Shown here: positions 1 to 6,222 of the stretch, piece after piece
Position numbering within the stretch: the first letter of the stretch is position 1
Layout of the letters: every line of letters begins with the position of its first letter
NCBI GenBank assembly: GCA_947166165.1
Contig: CAMVDK010000186.1
Span: 1-6,222, forward strand
From: an uncultured Porphyromonadaceae bacterium
GTDB lineage: Bacteria > Bacteroidota > Bacteroidia > Bacteroidales > Muribaculaceae
Length of the DNA: 6,222 nucleotides
Direction of reading: 5' to 3'
The notes under the pieces: model-generated
What the model was told of the DNA's origin: nothing
The model's input: only the letters and a program-made list of their open reading frames with translations
Databases searched by the model: none
Program-made: the position numbers and the translations under genes

Positions 1-3000
1 ACCGCCACCCACAGCGCCTGCGTCACCTCCGTCTCGCCGATGGAGTAACTGCTCAGCGTCACCTGGTGGGCAGGCTTCTCATCATCCCAGGCTTCGCTGC
101 CCTGCTCGGCGGTCGCGCCCATCGTGAACGTGCCGCCCTCCACGGCGATCATCTTGAAACTGACACCATTCACGGTGAAGGTCTTTGCCGCTTGTGTGTC
201 GCCGCCCGGGTCTTTTCCCACCATCATGTTGATGATGATGTTCAGGTCGTCGATGTCGACAACGCCACTGTCGTCGAGGTCGGCTGCGGGATACTGCTCG
301 AACGTGGCGCCCTTCCTGACCATGATGTTGATGACGATGTTCATGTCGTCGACATCCACGGCGCCGTCGCCGTTCAGGTCGCCGCGCATGGCGCTCGGGG
401 TGATTTCCTGCCAAGTGCTGGAAGCGCTGTATTCGTAGGGAATCCAGTTCTTGGCACGGGCAGCCCGCACGTGGGTGTCGCTGAATTCGTTCGAATCGAC
501 TGTTTTCGTATTGCGCACCTGCAGTGTGCCGTTGCTGCCGGCGGGCAGCATGCGCAGGCTTCCCACCAGCGTGGTCATTTCCGAGTCTTTGATAAAGTTC
601 TCGACCAAATTCACCAAGTTGAGCGCATTGCAGCCTTCGAACGACAAGGATGTCAGTTTGTTTTTTCCGCAGTACACCGTTGCGAGTGCAGCGCAGCCCT
701 GCACGTTGAGCGAGGTGAGTTGGTTGCCGTTGCAAGCCAGATAATTGAGCTTGCTATTGCTCGACACGTCGAGCGACTTCAGGTAGTTGGTGCCACAATG
801 CAAATAAGTCAGGTTGCTTAATGAACTCACATTGAGCGCGCTGAGTGAGTTGTACTGGCACTCCAAGCGCTGCAGGGCACTGAGTCCTTGCAGGTCGAGC
901 GACGAAAGCTTGTTGGTGGAGCAGTCGAGTGTGGCGAGCGCCGTGTTGCCTTCCAAGGTGAGCGTTGTCAAGACATTGTCGTTGCAGTTGAGCGTGGTGA
1001 GTTTGGGGTTGTTCCCGATTTTGAGAGTAAACAGTTTTTTCAGGTATCTAATTGTCAGTGAGGTGAACTCATTCTTCTGGCATTCCAGTTGCTGAAGTCC
1101 GCTGGGCAGAGTGGGCAGCGAGGTGAGTTTATTGTTGTTGCAATACAGCAACACGAGCGCGCTGGGTAGCGTGGGCAGCGCGGCGAGTTGGTTGTTGTTA
1201 CAATTCACGTTGGTCAGCGCCGGGCAGCCCGACAGGCTGAGCGATGTCAGAGCGTTGTCGTTACAATCCAGCCTGTCAAGCGTGTTGCAGTTATTCACAT
1301 TGAGCACTTTCAGGTTCGGTTTGTTGGTGATAGTCAAAAAGGTAAACATATTGTTGGCGCAATAGAGTTCCTGCAGCGAACTGGGCAGCGTGGGCAGGGA
1401 GGTGAACTGGTTGTTGTTGCAATTCACCTTGGCCAGCGCCGTGCAGCCCTGCACGGTGAACGTTGCCAGGGCGTTGTCGCTGCAGTTGAGTTGTGAGAGC
1501 GAACTGCAGTTGAGCATTGAGAGCTTTGTCAGTGCGTTGCCGTAGCAGTTGAGTTGTGTGAGCGACGCACATTCGTCCACGTTGAGCAACTTGAGGTTCG
1601 TTTTCCCTGTGACGGTCAGTGATGTGAAATTGTTGTGCCCGCAATAAAGATCCTGCAGCGAGTTGGGCAGCGTGGGCAGCGAGGTGAACTGGTTAAAGAA
1701 GCAACTCAGCCTGGTCATCGACGTGCAGCCCGACACATCGAGCGATGTCAGAGCGTCGCTGTTACAATCCAAGAGGGTTAGCGATTTGCAGTTACTCACA
1801 TTGAGTTGTTTTAGCACTGGCTTGTTGGTGATCGTCAGTGATGTGAAATTGTTGTTTGCGAGATTGACATCCTGCAGAAAGCGGGGCAGCGCGCCCAGGG
1901 TGGTGAGCTTGTTGTTCTGGCAATACAAATTGCTCAGCGATGAGCAATCCGTCACGTCGAGCGATGTCAGGGCGTTGTTGTAGCAGTTGAGCGTGGTGAG
2001 CGAGGAGCAGCCGCTCACGTCGAGCGTCTTGAGGTTCATCATCCCCGTGATATTCAACGATGTGAATTTGTTGTTGGCGAGATTGAGTTCCTGCAGCGTA
2101 CTGGGCAGCGAGGGCAGCGAGGTGAGGCTGTTCTTGTAACAATCCAGCGAAGTGAGTTTGGTGAAGTAGCCCAATCCTGTGAGACTGTTGATACTCTTAT
2201 CCCTCAAGGAGAGCGAGGTGCGGCTGTTCACATCGTCCTGGTTGATGTAACTCTTTTTTAAAATATTATACAACGCATTACGAAAATTTGCATCTGGGAA
2301 ATAGCTCGAATTGAGTATGGCCACATAATTGTCGCTGATGTAGATGGATCCACTGGTGACTTGGCTGCCCGATGAGTTGTATATCGAGCTACTGCTGTAG
2401 TAGGCACCATATGGCGAGAGGAGGGCCTCTCTGCCATAAAACGTCATCGACACACCGCTCACGCTGACATTGGAGCCGTTACCTGCGACAGTCAGGTCGG
2501 CACCACTTTCAAAATATGCGGCAAACGAGCTCAAGGCCGAACGTTGCTTGCTGCTGGCAGTCACTTTGGCGCCTTGAAAATACACTTTGGTGGAACCTGA
2601 GCCTTCGCCCTTAATGGCTTCGTAGCCCGATTGGTCGGTGTCGAAAGCCATCGTTCCACTGCCCTTGATGTAGTAGCTGTAACTCTTCAAGTTGGCACAA
2701 ATGCGGGCTGCGGAGTAAAATGAAACTTGGCTGCCAGCTGCCGCATTGAGCGTTGTGGAGCGCTCCAGCTTCAAGGCATTGTCGGAAGTGGTCACATTGC
2801 ACGTACCATTGAAAACGATTGTCAGGTTGTTGCATTCGCGGTTGTGGATGCCATATTTGTCCTGACTGGTTCGATAAATGTGCATGTTGTACAGCGTGAG
2901 CGTGTTGGTCGATTCGTTATACACGCCATAGCCGCTGGTGATGTCGCCGCCGGTGATGTAGCTGGCGTTGTCGCTGGTCACTTCCACACCGGCCACGTTG

Positions 3001-3080
3001 ATCTGGTACTTCTTGGCGGCCTGCACACTGATCACGGCAGTGGCCACCACGGCTAACAGAATGAGTAGTAAGCGTTTCAT
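1..3080 (-). CDS. Secreted LRR-dockerin-FGE/SUMF1-like protein, C-terminus cut by window edge
   Basis: The frame is open for 1026 codons from ATG at 3080 and leaves the window without a stop. A signal peptide (KR, then a hydrophobic core; likely cleavage near residue 21, VQA) sends it out of the cytoplasm. Residues ~25-255 form a Gly/Ser/Thr/Tyr-rich, repetitive and probably beta-rich domain of unknown role. FPDANF at 261-266 is the usual N-terminal entry to Bacteroidales LRR arrays; LRRs run to ~829, with cap residues 829-897 (including AKNWIPYEY). A dockerin pair spans ~900-956, with loops D901/N903/D905/D909/D912 and D934/D936/S938/D942/D945. From ~970 an FGE-sulfatase (SUMF1-like) domain begins: GGTFTMG, DDEKPAHQV, IGETEVTQALW. 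Its catalytic part lies beyond the edge, so activity cannot be judged. The complete protein would probably exceed 1200 residues. LRRs suggest protein or glycan binding at the cell surface; this is inference. Confidence 0.93.
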   Translation of the reverse strand, partial: MKRLLLILLAVVATAVISVQAAKKYQINVAGVEVTSDNASYITGGDITSGYGVYNESTNTLTLYNMHIYRTSQDKYGIHNRECNNLTIVFNGTCNVTTSDNALKLERSTTLNAAAGSQVSFYSAARICANLKSYSYYIKGSGTMAFDTDQSGYEAIKGEGSGSTKVYFQGAKVTASSKQRSALSSFAAYFESGADLTVAGNGSNVSVSGVSMTFYGREALLSPYGAYYSSSSIYNSSGSQVTSGSIYISDNYVAILNSSYFPDANFRNALYNILKKSYINQDDVNSRTSLSLRDKSINSLTGLGYFTKLTSLDCYKNSLTSLPSLPSTLQELNLANNKFTSLNITGMMNLKTLDVSGCSSLTTLNCYNNALTSLDVTDCSSLSNLYCQNNKLTTLGALPRFLQDVNLANNNFTSLTITNKPVLKQLNVSNCKSLTLLDCNSDALTSLDVSGCTSMTRLSCFFNQFTSLPTLPNSLQDLYCGHNNFTSLTVTGKTNLKLLNVDECASLTQLNCYGNALTKLSMLNCSSLSQLNCSDNALATFTVQGCTALAKVNCNNNQFTSLPTLPSSLQELYCANNMFTFLTITNKPNLKVLNVNNCNTLDRLDCNDNALTSLSLSGCPALTNVNCNNNQLAALPTLPSALVLLYCNNNKLTSLPTLPSGLQQLECQKNEFTSLTIRYLKKLFTLKIGNNPKLTTLNCNDNVLTTLTLEGNTALATLDCSTNKLSSLDLQGLSALQRLECQYNSLSALNVSSLSNLTYLHCGTNYLKSLDVSSNSKLNYLACNGNQLTSLNVQGCAALATVYCGKNKLTSLSFEGCNALNLVNLVENFIKDSEMTTLVGSLRMLPAGSNGTLQVRNTKTVDSNEFSDTHVRAARAKNWIPYEYSASSTWQEITPSAMRGDLNGDGAVDVDDMNIVINIMVRKGATFEQYPAADLDDSGVVDIDDLNIIINMMVGKDPGGDTQAAKTFTVNGVSFKMIAVEGGTFTMGATAEQGSEAWDDEKPAHQVTLSSYSIGETEVTQALWVA
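594..908 (-). repeat. Five tandem 21-codon leucine-rich repeats
   Basis: Five successive 63-base units encode LRRs of exactly 21 residues, starting at 908, 845, 782, 719 and 656. Each begins L-x-x-L-x-(V/L/F) and most end in L-x-C-x-x-N or a close variant. The last unit loses the Cys and runs into the C-terminal cap (NFIKDSEM). This is the regular tail of the LRR domain, as opposed to the compound period upstream in the same protein. Confidence 0.85.
909..2126 (-). repeat. LRR super-repeat with 73-residue period
   Basis: The LRR array has a compound unit of 73 codons: a 20-residue proline-type LRR (LTSLPxLPxxLQxL...), a 32-residue segment opening FTSLTIT and containing LKxLxV, and a 21-residue LRR with L-x-C-x-x-N. 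Units begin at 2126, 1907, 1688, 1406 and 1127. Units 1, 2, 4 and 5 are exactly 219 bases; unit 3 is 282 bases because it has one extra 21-residue LRR, and one extra 20-residue proline-type LRR (1187-1128) sits between units 4 and 5. The precise spacing indicates expansion by duplication of whole multi-LRR blocks. Nucleotide copies are diverged, so it is not a recent tandem duplication. Confidence 0.85.
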
Positions 3081-3150
3081 ATCATTGAACTTTAGCGGTT
3101 TATAATTAAACTTTAATATAGGAAATGCACATAGGTGTTACCTCACGACG

Positions 3151-3158
3151 CAAAGATA
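3151..3158 (-). promoter_or_regulatory. Putative -7 element of the LRR-dockerin gene
   Basis: The minus strand reads TATCTTTG, a full match to the Bacteroidota -7 consensus TAnnTTTG, about 70 bases before the ATG at 3080. This would give an AT-rich leader of roughly 65 bases without a Shine-Dalgarno sequence. No TTTG lies at the expected ~19-base distance; the nearest useful one (3174-3171) is only 12 bases upstream, so the -33 part is weak. Confidence 0.4.
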
Positions 3159-3161
3159 AAC

Positions 3162-3213
3162 AAAAAAACGCAAACCGCCACCATTAGACCGACAAAAAGT
3201 TGCCCATTGGCGG
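3162..3213 (-). terminator. Possible terminator of the transporter gene
   Basis: Read on the minus strand, CCGCCA (3213-3208) can pair with TGGCGG (3180-3175), a perfect 6-bp GC-rich stem with a long 27-base loop. It is followed after TTTGCG by a run of seven T (3168-3162). It lies ~90 bases past the transporter stop and ends just before the -7 element of the next gene. The long loop and the gap before the T-run make it a weak intrinsic terminator candidate. Confidence 0.3.
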
Positions 3214-3300
3214 AATAATCCTTCAATTTGCTTTATGTCCAAATTCAAAGGTAGTTGGGGCAAGACCGGATTTCGGCTCACCCTAGGCGGGATTTCCGAC

Positions 3301-4170
3301 TCAGACCTTCGCACGTGCAGCCTTGTGGCGCAGCACGGCCACGTAGATGAGCAGCACCACATTCATGAGCAGGGCGTAGATGATGGCCGGGATGGCGATC
3401 ACGTCGTTGGCGAAGATGAACGGGCTGCTGGCCACTGCGATGGCCTGCGCGGCGTTCTGCATACCCACTTCGATGACGATGGTGCGCCGTGCGGCACCGG
3501 TGAGACGCGTGGCGCGAGCCATCAGCGAAGCCACGCCAATGGCGAGCAGGATGAGGGCGGCCACTCCGCCGCCGAGTTGTCCGAAGTTGGAAAGAATGTC
3601 GCTGTAGTGCTGCACGAAGAAGATACCCGCCAGGAGCATCAGCGCCGGGAAGGCGATGCGCGACAGCACGGCATCGGTGCGCCGAGCGGCCTCGGGCCAA
3701 CGCCAATGCATGGCTGCCCCCAGCGCGATGGGCAGCGCCATGAGCACGAGGTTCTGCACCAGCAGGTTGCCCACCGGAAGGTGGATGCCGCCTTCCACCT
3801 CCGCACCGCTGTGCGCTACCGCCATGCTCAGGATGACGGGGATGGTGAACAGCGTGATCACGCTGCTCAGGGCTGTGAGTGTCACCGACAGTGCCACGTC
3901 GCCGCCAGCGAGCTTCGAGAACACGTTCGACGAACTGCCGCCCGGGCAGCACGCAATGAGCACCATGCCCACAAAATAGAGCGGCGGCAGCTCTAGCAGG
4001 GCGGCCAGGGCAAACGCAATGGCCGGCAGCACAAGCAACTGACCCGCAAGCCCCACCAGCACTGCGCGAGGACGACGGGCAAGCAGCGCAAAGTCGTCGA
4101 GACGCAGCGTCAAACCCAGATCGAACATCAATAGCGACAATATCGGCAATACAATCAATATCGGATTCAT
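3301..4170 (-). CDS. Bile acid:sodium symporter (BASS) family transporter
   Basis: This 289-residue inner-membrane protein is almost entirely hydrophobic, with about nine to ten likely membrane segments. Two family signatures are clear: CCPGGSSSNVFSKLAGGD at 74-91 and IEVGMQNAAQAIAVA at 233-247. By analogy with bacterial ASBT structures, Q44, S80-N82, E234 and Q238 lie where the two Na+ ions and the crossover region are found, which supports Na+-coupled uptake. The length is slightly short for the family (~300-320) but the N-terminus starts directly with the first membrane segment, so the ATG at 4170 looks right. Known BASS substrates range from bile acids to small organic acids and pantothenate-like compounds; nothing here decides between them. 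It lies 95 bases after the exported hydrolase in the same direction, and I found no clear promoter of its own, so cotranscription is plausible. Confidence 0.93.
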   Translation of the reverse strand: MNPILIVLPILSLLMFDLGLTLRLDDFALLARRPRAVLVGLAGQLLVLPAIAFALAALLELPPLYFVGMVLIACCPGGSSSNVFSKLAGGDVALSVTLTALSSVITLFTIPVILSMAVAHSGAEVEGGIHLPVGNLLVQNLVLMALPIALGAAMHWRWPEAARRTDAVLSRIAFPALMLLAGIFFVQHYSDILSNFGQLGGGVAALILLAIGVASLMARATRLTGAARRTIVIEVGMQNAAQAIAVASSPFIFANDVIAIPAIIYALLMNVVLLIYVAVLRHKAARAKV

Positions 4171-4232
4171 TTCAAACTATCATTCAGTAGGTTATAAACA
4201 ATAATTCAATCAATACTCTAATTTATATATCC

Positions 4233-4249
4233 TCAATTCTAGAAGTTGA
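4233..4249. other. Imperfect palindrome in the 95-base intergenic gap
   Basis: TCAA-TTCTAGAA-G-TTGA is a palindrome with an 8-base perfect core and one unpaired base. It lies ~17 bases after the hydrolase stop and ~63 bases before the transporter start, within an AT-rich stretch. It has no loop and no following T-run, so it is not a standard terminator; it might be a protein-binding site. Evidence is only the symmetry. Confidence 0.2.
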
Positions 4250-4265
4250 AGATTTTGTACGTTAT

Positions 4266-5072
4266 TTATTGATTTTCAATGTTTTTATTTTCATTATCCC
4301 GATATCGGCAGCTCTCCTCCACCAGAAAGCGGAAAAAGCGCAGCATGACCGAGTCGCCATCGGTGGCGGCGAAGTTCTCGGGATGCCACTGCACGGCCAG
4401 GATGGGCAGCGCCGGATAGCCCTCAAGCATCTCGGCGATGCCGTCGGGGCTGCGTCCGGTCAGCTTGAGCGAGGGGGCCACGTCGCGCACGGCCTGGTGG
4501 TGCCGGCTGTTCACCTCGAGCGTGGTGGCTCCCATCACCGCCGCCGAGGTTGTGCCCGGCTCGATGGCCACGGTGTGGGCCACGAGCGTGGTGCTCTCGG
4601 ACTGGCGGTGGGCCAAAGCCCCGGGCACCTGCGAGGGGATGTCCTGCCACAGCGTGCCGCCAAGGGCCACATTGAGCATCTGCATGCCACGGCACACGCC
4701 GAACACCGGCAGCCCTCGCGCTATGGCCGTGGGAATGAGCAACATCTCGAAGGTGTCGCGCTGAGCGTTCACCTCGCCGAGCATAGGGTGCGGTTCTTCG
4801 CCAAAATAGGAGGGGTCTACGTCCACGCCGCCTGTGAGCAGCACGCCGTCGACCCGTTCCAGCGTGGCCTGCATCAGCCGCTCGTCGCTCGTGGCTGGCA
4901 GCAGCAGCGGGCTGCCGCCGGCGCGCGTCACCGCCGCCACATAGTCGGCCGCCACGGTGTGGCTGCCCTCGCCCGGCGTGGCTGTGATGCCAATCACCGG
5001 TGCTTGGGCAAACGCCTGCGCACCCAGGAGCAATGCCGCTGCCACCGCCTTGTCTTTCATCGATTTATTCAT
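4266..5072 (-). CDS. Exported class I glutamine amidotransferase-like hydrolase (PuuD / peptidase C26 family)
   Basis: A 268-residue protein counted from the ATG at 5072. It has a class I glutamine amidotransferase fold: LLTGGVDVDP (78-87), the nucleophile elbow GVCRGMQ with catalytic Cys127, and QWHPE with His230 and Glu232. The YFGEEPHP and RDTFE segments and the HHQAV motif fit the gamma-glutamyl-GABA hydrolase (PuuD) / peptidase C26 group, which cleaves gamma-glutamyl amide bonds. Residues 1-22 form a signal peptide with likely cleavage after AFA, so it should act in the periplasm, unlike cytoplasmic PuuD. An in-frame GTG at 5129 would add 19 residues including CCC and hide the signal, and it overlaps a promoter-like site, so I reject it; ATG at 5060 is a possible alternative start. 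The true substrate is unknown. The downstream transporter suggests that the released product may be imported, which is inference. Confidence 0.9.
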   Translation of the reverse strand: MNKSMKDKAVAAALLLGAQAFAQAPVIGITATPGEGSHTVAADYVAAVTRAGGSPLLLPATSDERLMQATLERVDGVLLTGGVDVDPSYFGEEPHPMLGEVNAQRDTFEMLLIPTAIARGLPVFGVCRGMQMLNVALGGTLWQDIPSQVPGALAHRQSESTTLVAHTVAIEPGTTSAAVMGATTLEVNSRHHQAVRDVAPSLKLTGRSPDGIAEMLEGYPALPILAVQWHPENFAATDGDSVMLRFFRFLVEESCRYRDNENKNIENQ

Positions 5073-5128
5073 CGTTGCTTTACGTTTTTCCAGACCACAG
5101 CAGCATGCCATGGTCCAATTTAAGACCA

Positions 5129-5136
5129 CAAAATTA
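5129..5136 (-). promoter_or_regulatory. Putative -7 element of the hydrolase gene
   Basis: The minus strand reads TAATTTTG, a full match to TAnnTTTG, 56 bases before the chosen ATG. Transcription would then start near 5122, which excludes the GTG at 5129 as start codon and leaves a leader of about 50 bases. A second match, TAGCTTTG (5178-5171), is further upstream. No convincing -33 TTTG accompanies either site. Confidence 0.4.
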
Positions 5137-5234
5137 CAAAGAATTCTTCATTTCCGGGAAAAGAAACAGCCAAAGCTAACCCCAATGCAGGTGGCCGCCC
5201 ATCCGAGCCGCGGCGCACGGCTGTGGCCTGGCCG

Positions 5235-6113
5235 TCAGCAGCGGGTGCGCATCGACAAGGGTGTGCAGCCGGTGGCGCGCTTGAAAAACTTGTCGAAAGC
5301 CGCGGCCGACGAGAAGTGCAGCCGGTCGGCAATCTGACTCACCGTGAGCGAAGTGGTCGACAGCAGCCACCGGCTTTCCACCACGAGCATCTGGTTGATG
5401 CACTCCACCACCGTCGCCCCCAGCACCTGCTTCACCACCCGCGAGAGATAGGTGGTGCTCACGCTGAGCCTGTCGGCATAGAATCCGATGCCATGCTGCT
5501 CGGCGAAGTGCTGCCGCACCAGGGCGTAGAACGAGATGAACAATTCCTCGGTGCGGCGCGTGAAGGGCAAGCCGGCGCTCGCGAAGTCCTGCACGTGGAT
5601 GAGGTCGGCCAGCAGCACCGAGTAGAGCATCTCGAGCGTCTGGTCCTTGTTGGGAAACGAACGTGCGATATACTGCCCGATGAGCGACAGCAACATGCCT
5701 ATGCGGCTGGCATCGCCGGCAGTGAGCGCAATCCTCGATTTGCCGAATTGCGACAAAGGCAGCACCGACGCGCGCAGCAGGTTGCGGAACCCTGTGGTGC
5801 CGTAGGTGGTCTGTTCGTCTACCATCAGGCAGATGCCCTGGTAGTCGTCGCTCACCTCCAGAATGCGCACCGGCTGGCCCGGGAAGTAGACGTAGACGTC
5901 GTTGGCCGCAATTTCGAACGGCTCTCCACCGGTGGCAAGCACCAGCCGACCGCACTCCACCAGCGTGAACGAGAACACGCTCACCGTGTCGCCCAGCTCG
6001 TTGGTGAGCAGCGTGCGGCGGGCGTCGCTCTTGGCACACGCCATCTTGCCGCACCACAGCTCGTTAGCATGCGCGGGGCCGATAATCTGGTAGGCTTCGC
6101 TCAGTGTGTACAT
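5235..6113 (-). CDS. AraC family transcriptional regulator
   Basis: A 292-residue cytoplasmic DNA-binding protein. The C-terminal ~85 residues carry the two AraC helix-turn-helix motifs: the first at about 210-229 (FYADRLSVSTTYLSRVVKQ) and the second at about 257-290 (SQIADRLHFSSAAAFDKFFK, then the family end GCTPLSMR). The N-terminal part (about 40-100, including GEPFEIAANDVYVYFPGQP) looks like the cupin-type sensing domain of this family, with a helical linker from ~105 to 200. Length is normal and the protein appears complete, with TGA at 5237-5235. It lies 162 bases upstream of the exported hydrolase in the same direction. Regulation of the hydrolase and transporter is plausible from position only; the effector is unknown. 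Confidence 0.93.
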   Translation of the reverse strand: MYTLSEAYQIIGPAHANELWCGKMACAKSDARRTLLTNELGDTVSVFSFTLVECGRLVLATGGEPFEIAANDVYVYFPGQPVRILEVSDDYQGICLMVDEQTTYGTTGFRNLLRASVLPLSQFGKSRIALTAGDASRIGMLLSLIGQYIARSFPNKDQTLEMLYSVLLADLIHVQDFASAGLPFTRRTEELFISFYALVRQHFAEQHGIGFYADRLSVSTTYLSRVVKQVLGATVVECINQMLVVESRWLLSTTSLTVSQIADRLHFSSAAAFDKFFKRATGCTPLSMRTRC

Positions 6114-6138
6114 TGATGCAGTTGTTGGTTTGCGGGTG

Positions 6139-6169
6139 CAAAGTTACGTCATTTTTGGCATACCCTAAA
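6139..6169 (-). promoter_or_regulatory. Putative promoter of the AraC-family gene
   Basis: The minus strand has TAACTTTG (6146-6139), a full match to the Bacteroidota -7 element TAnnTTTG. TTTA (6169-6166) lies 19 bases upstream, three of four bases of the -33 TTTG. The -7 element ends 25 bases before the ATG at 6113, giving a leader of about 20 bases. This is the best-formed of the three promoter candidates in the window. Confidence 0.5.
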
Positions 6170-6222
6170 ATCCGCAAGATAGTTCCCGCCATCGCTTTTA
6201 AGAGTACTAGTCCCAACTCTCA

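Noticed and set aside
66..821. Plus-strand frame with repeated HHVDDDVQVVDVD-like segments
   Set aside because: The acidic repeats are the antisense reading of the dockerin loops and helices (GTC/GAT-rich codons) of the minus-strand gene, not an independent repeat protein.
909..2126. CRISPR-like or DNA-level tandem array
   Set aside because: The periodicity is in frame and follows an LRR protein pattern; DNA copies are diverged and there are no identical repeats with unique spacers.
3138..3362. Small minus-strand frame of 74 codons between the transporter and LRR genes
   Set aside because: It overlaps the end of the transporter gene in another frame, has a Cys/Trp/Arg-rich composition with no motif, and covers the terminator and promoter signals.
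3235..3996. Plus-strand open frame opposite the transporter
   Set aside because: The product is hydrophilic and His/Gly/Asp-rich with no motif, and it lies over a complete BASS transporter gene.
4269..5123. Long open frame on the plus strand opposite the exported hydrolase
   Set aside because: It is an exact antisense shadow of a gene with clear family motifs; its product is rich in His, Arg, Gly and Ala without any recognisable domain, as expected from GC-rich antisense codons.
5073..5129. N-terminal extension of the hydrolase from GTG at 5129
   Set aside because: It would add 19 residues before the signal peptide and would place the start codon inside a -7 promoter-like element; ATG at 5072 begins right at a normal signal peptide.
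5223..6116. Long open frame on the plus strand opposite the AraC regulator
   Set aside because: It fully overlaps a well-supported AraC-family gene, has no recognisable motif, and has the composition typical of an antisense shadow.
6201..6220. Inverted repeat AGAGT / ACTCT near the right edge
   Set aside because: Only a 5-bp stem with a 10-base loop and no T-run on either strand; such a pairing is expected by chance.

Overview
The window looks like chromosomal DNA from a member of the Bacteroidota, most likely a gut-type Bacteroidales (Prevotella- or Muribaculaceae-like). The evidence is the protein architectures (secreted leucine-rich repeat protein with a dockerin pair and a formylglycine-generating-enzyme-like domain) and three copies of the Bacteroidota -7 promoter element TAnnTTTG placed just upstream of gene starts. 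No Shine-Dalgarno sequences are evident. The assignment below family level is inference.

All four genes lie on the minus strand, so the transcription order is right to left. From the right: an AraC-family regulator (6113 to 5235); a probably exported class I glutamine amidotransferase-like hydrolase of the PuuD / peptidase C26 family (5072 to 4266); a bile acid:sodium symporter (BASS) family transporter (4170 to 3301); and a very large secreted protein that begins at 3080 and runs off the left edge without a stop. Intergenic gaps are 162, 95 and 220 bases. No RNA genes, insertion sequences, CRISPR arrays or plus-strand genes are supported.

The left half (1-3080) is one uninterrupted minus-strand frame of 1026 complete codons; I translated it codon by codon and found no stop or frameshift. 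Its parts in order are a signal peptide, an N-terminal repetitive Gly/Ser/Thr/Tyr-rich domain, a leucine-rich repeat array with a higher-order 73-residue period, an LRR C-terminal cap, two dockerin-type calcium-binding loops, and the first ~55 residues of an FGE-sulfatase/SUMF1-like domain cut by the window edge.

The middle and right genes may form a small uptake or processing module: a regulator, an exported amide hydrolase and a Na+-coupled transporter in the same direction. Coregulation is inferred only from order and spacing, and a promoter-like site lies between the regulator and the hydrolase. Nothing in the sequence identifies the substrate.
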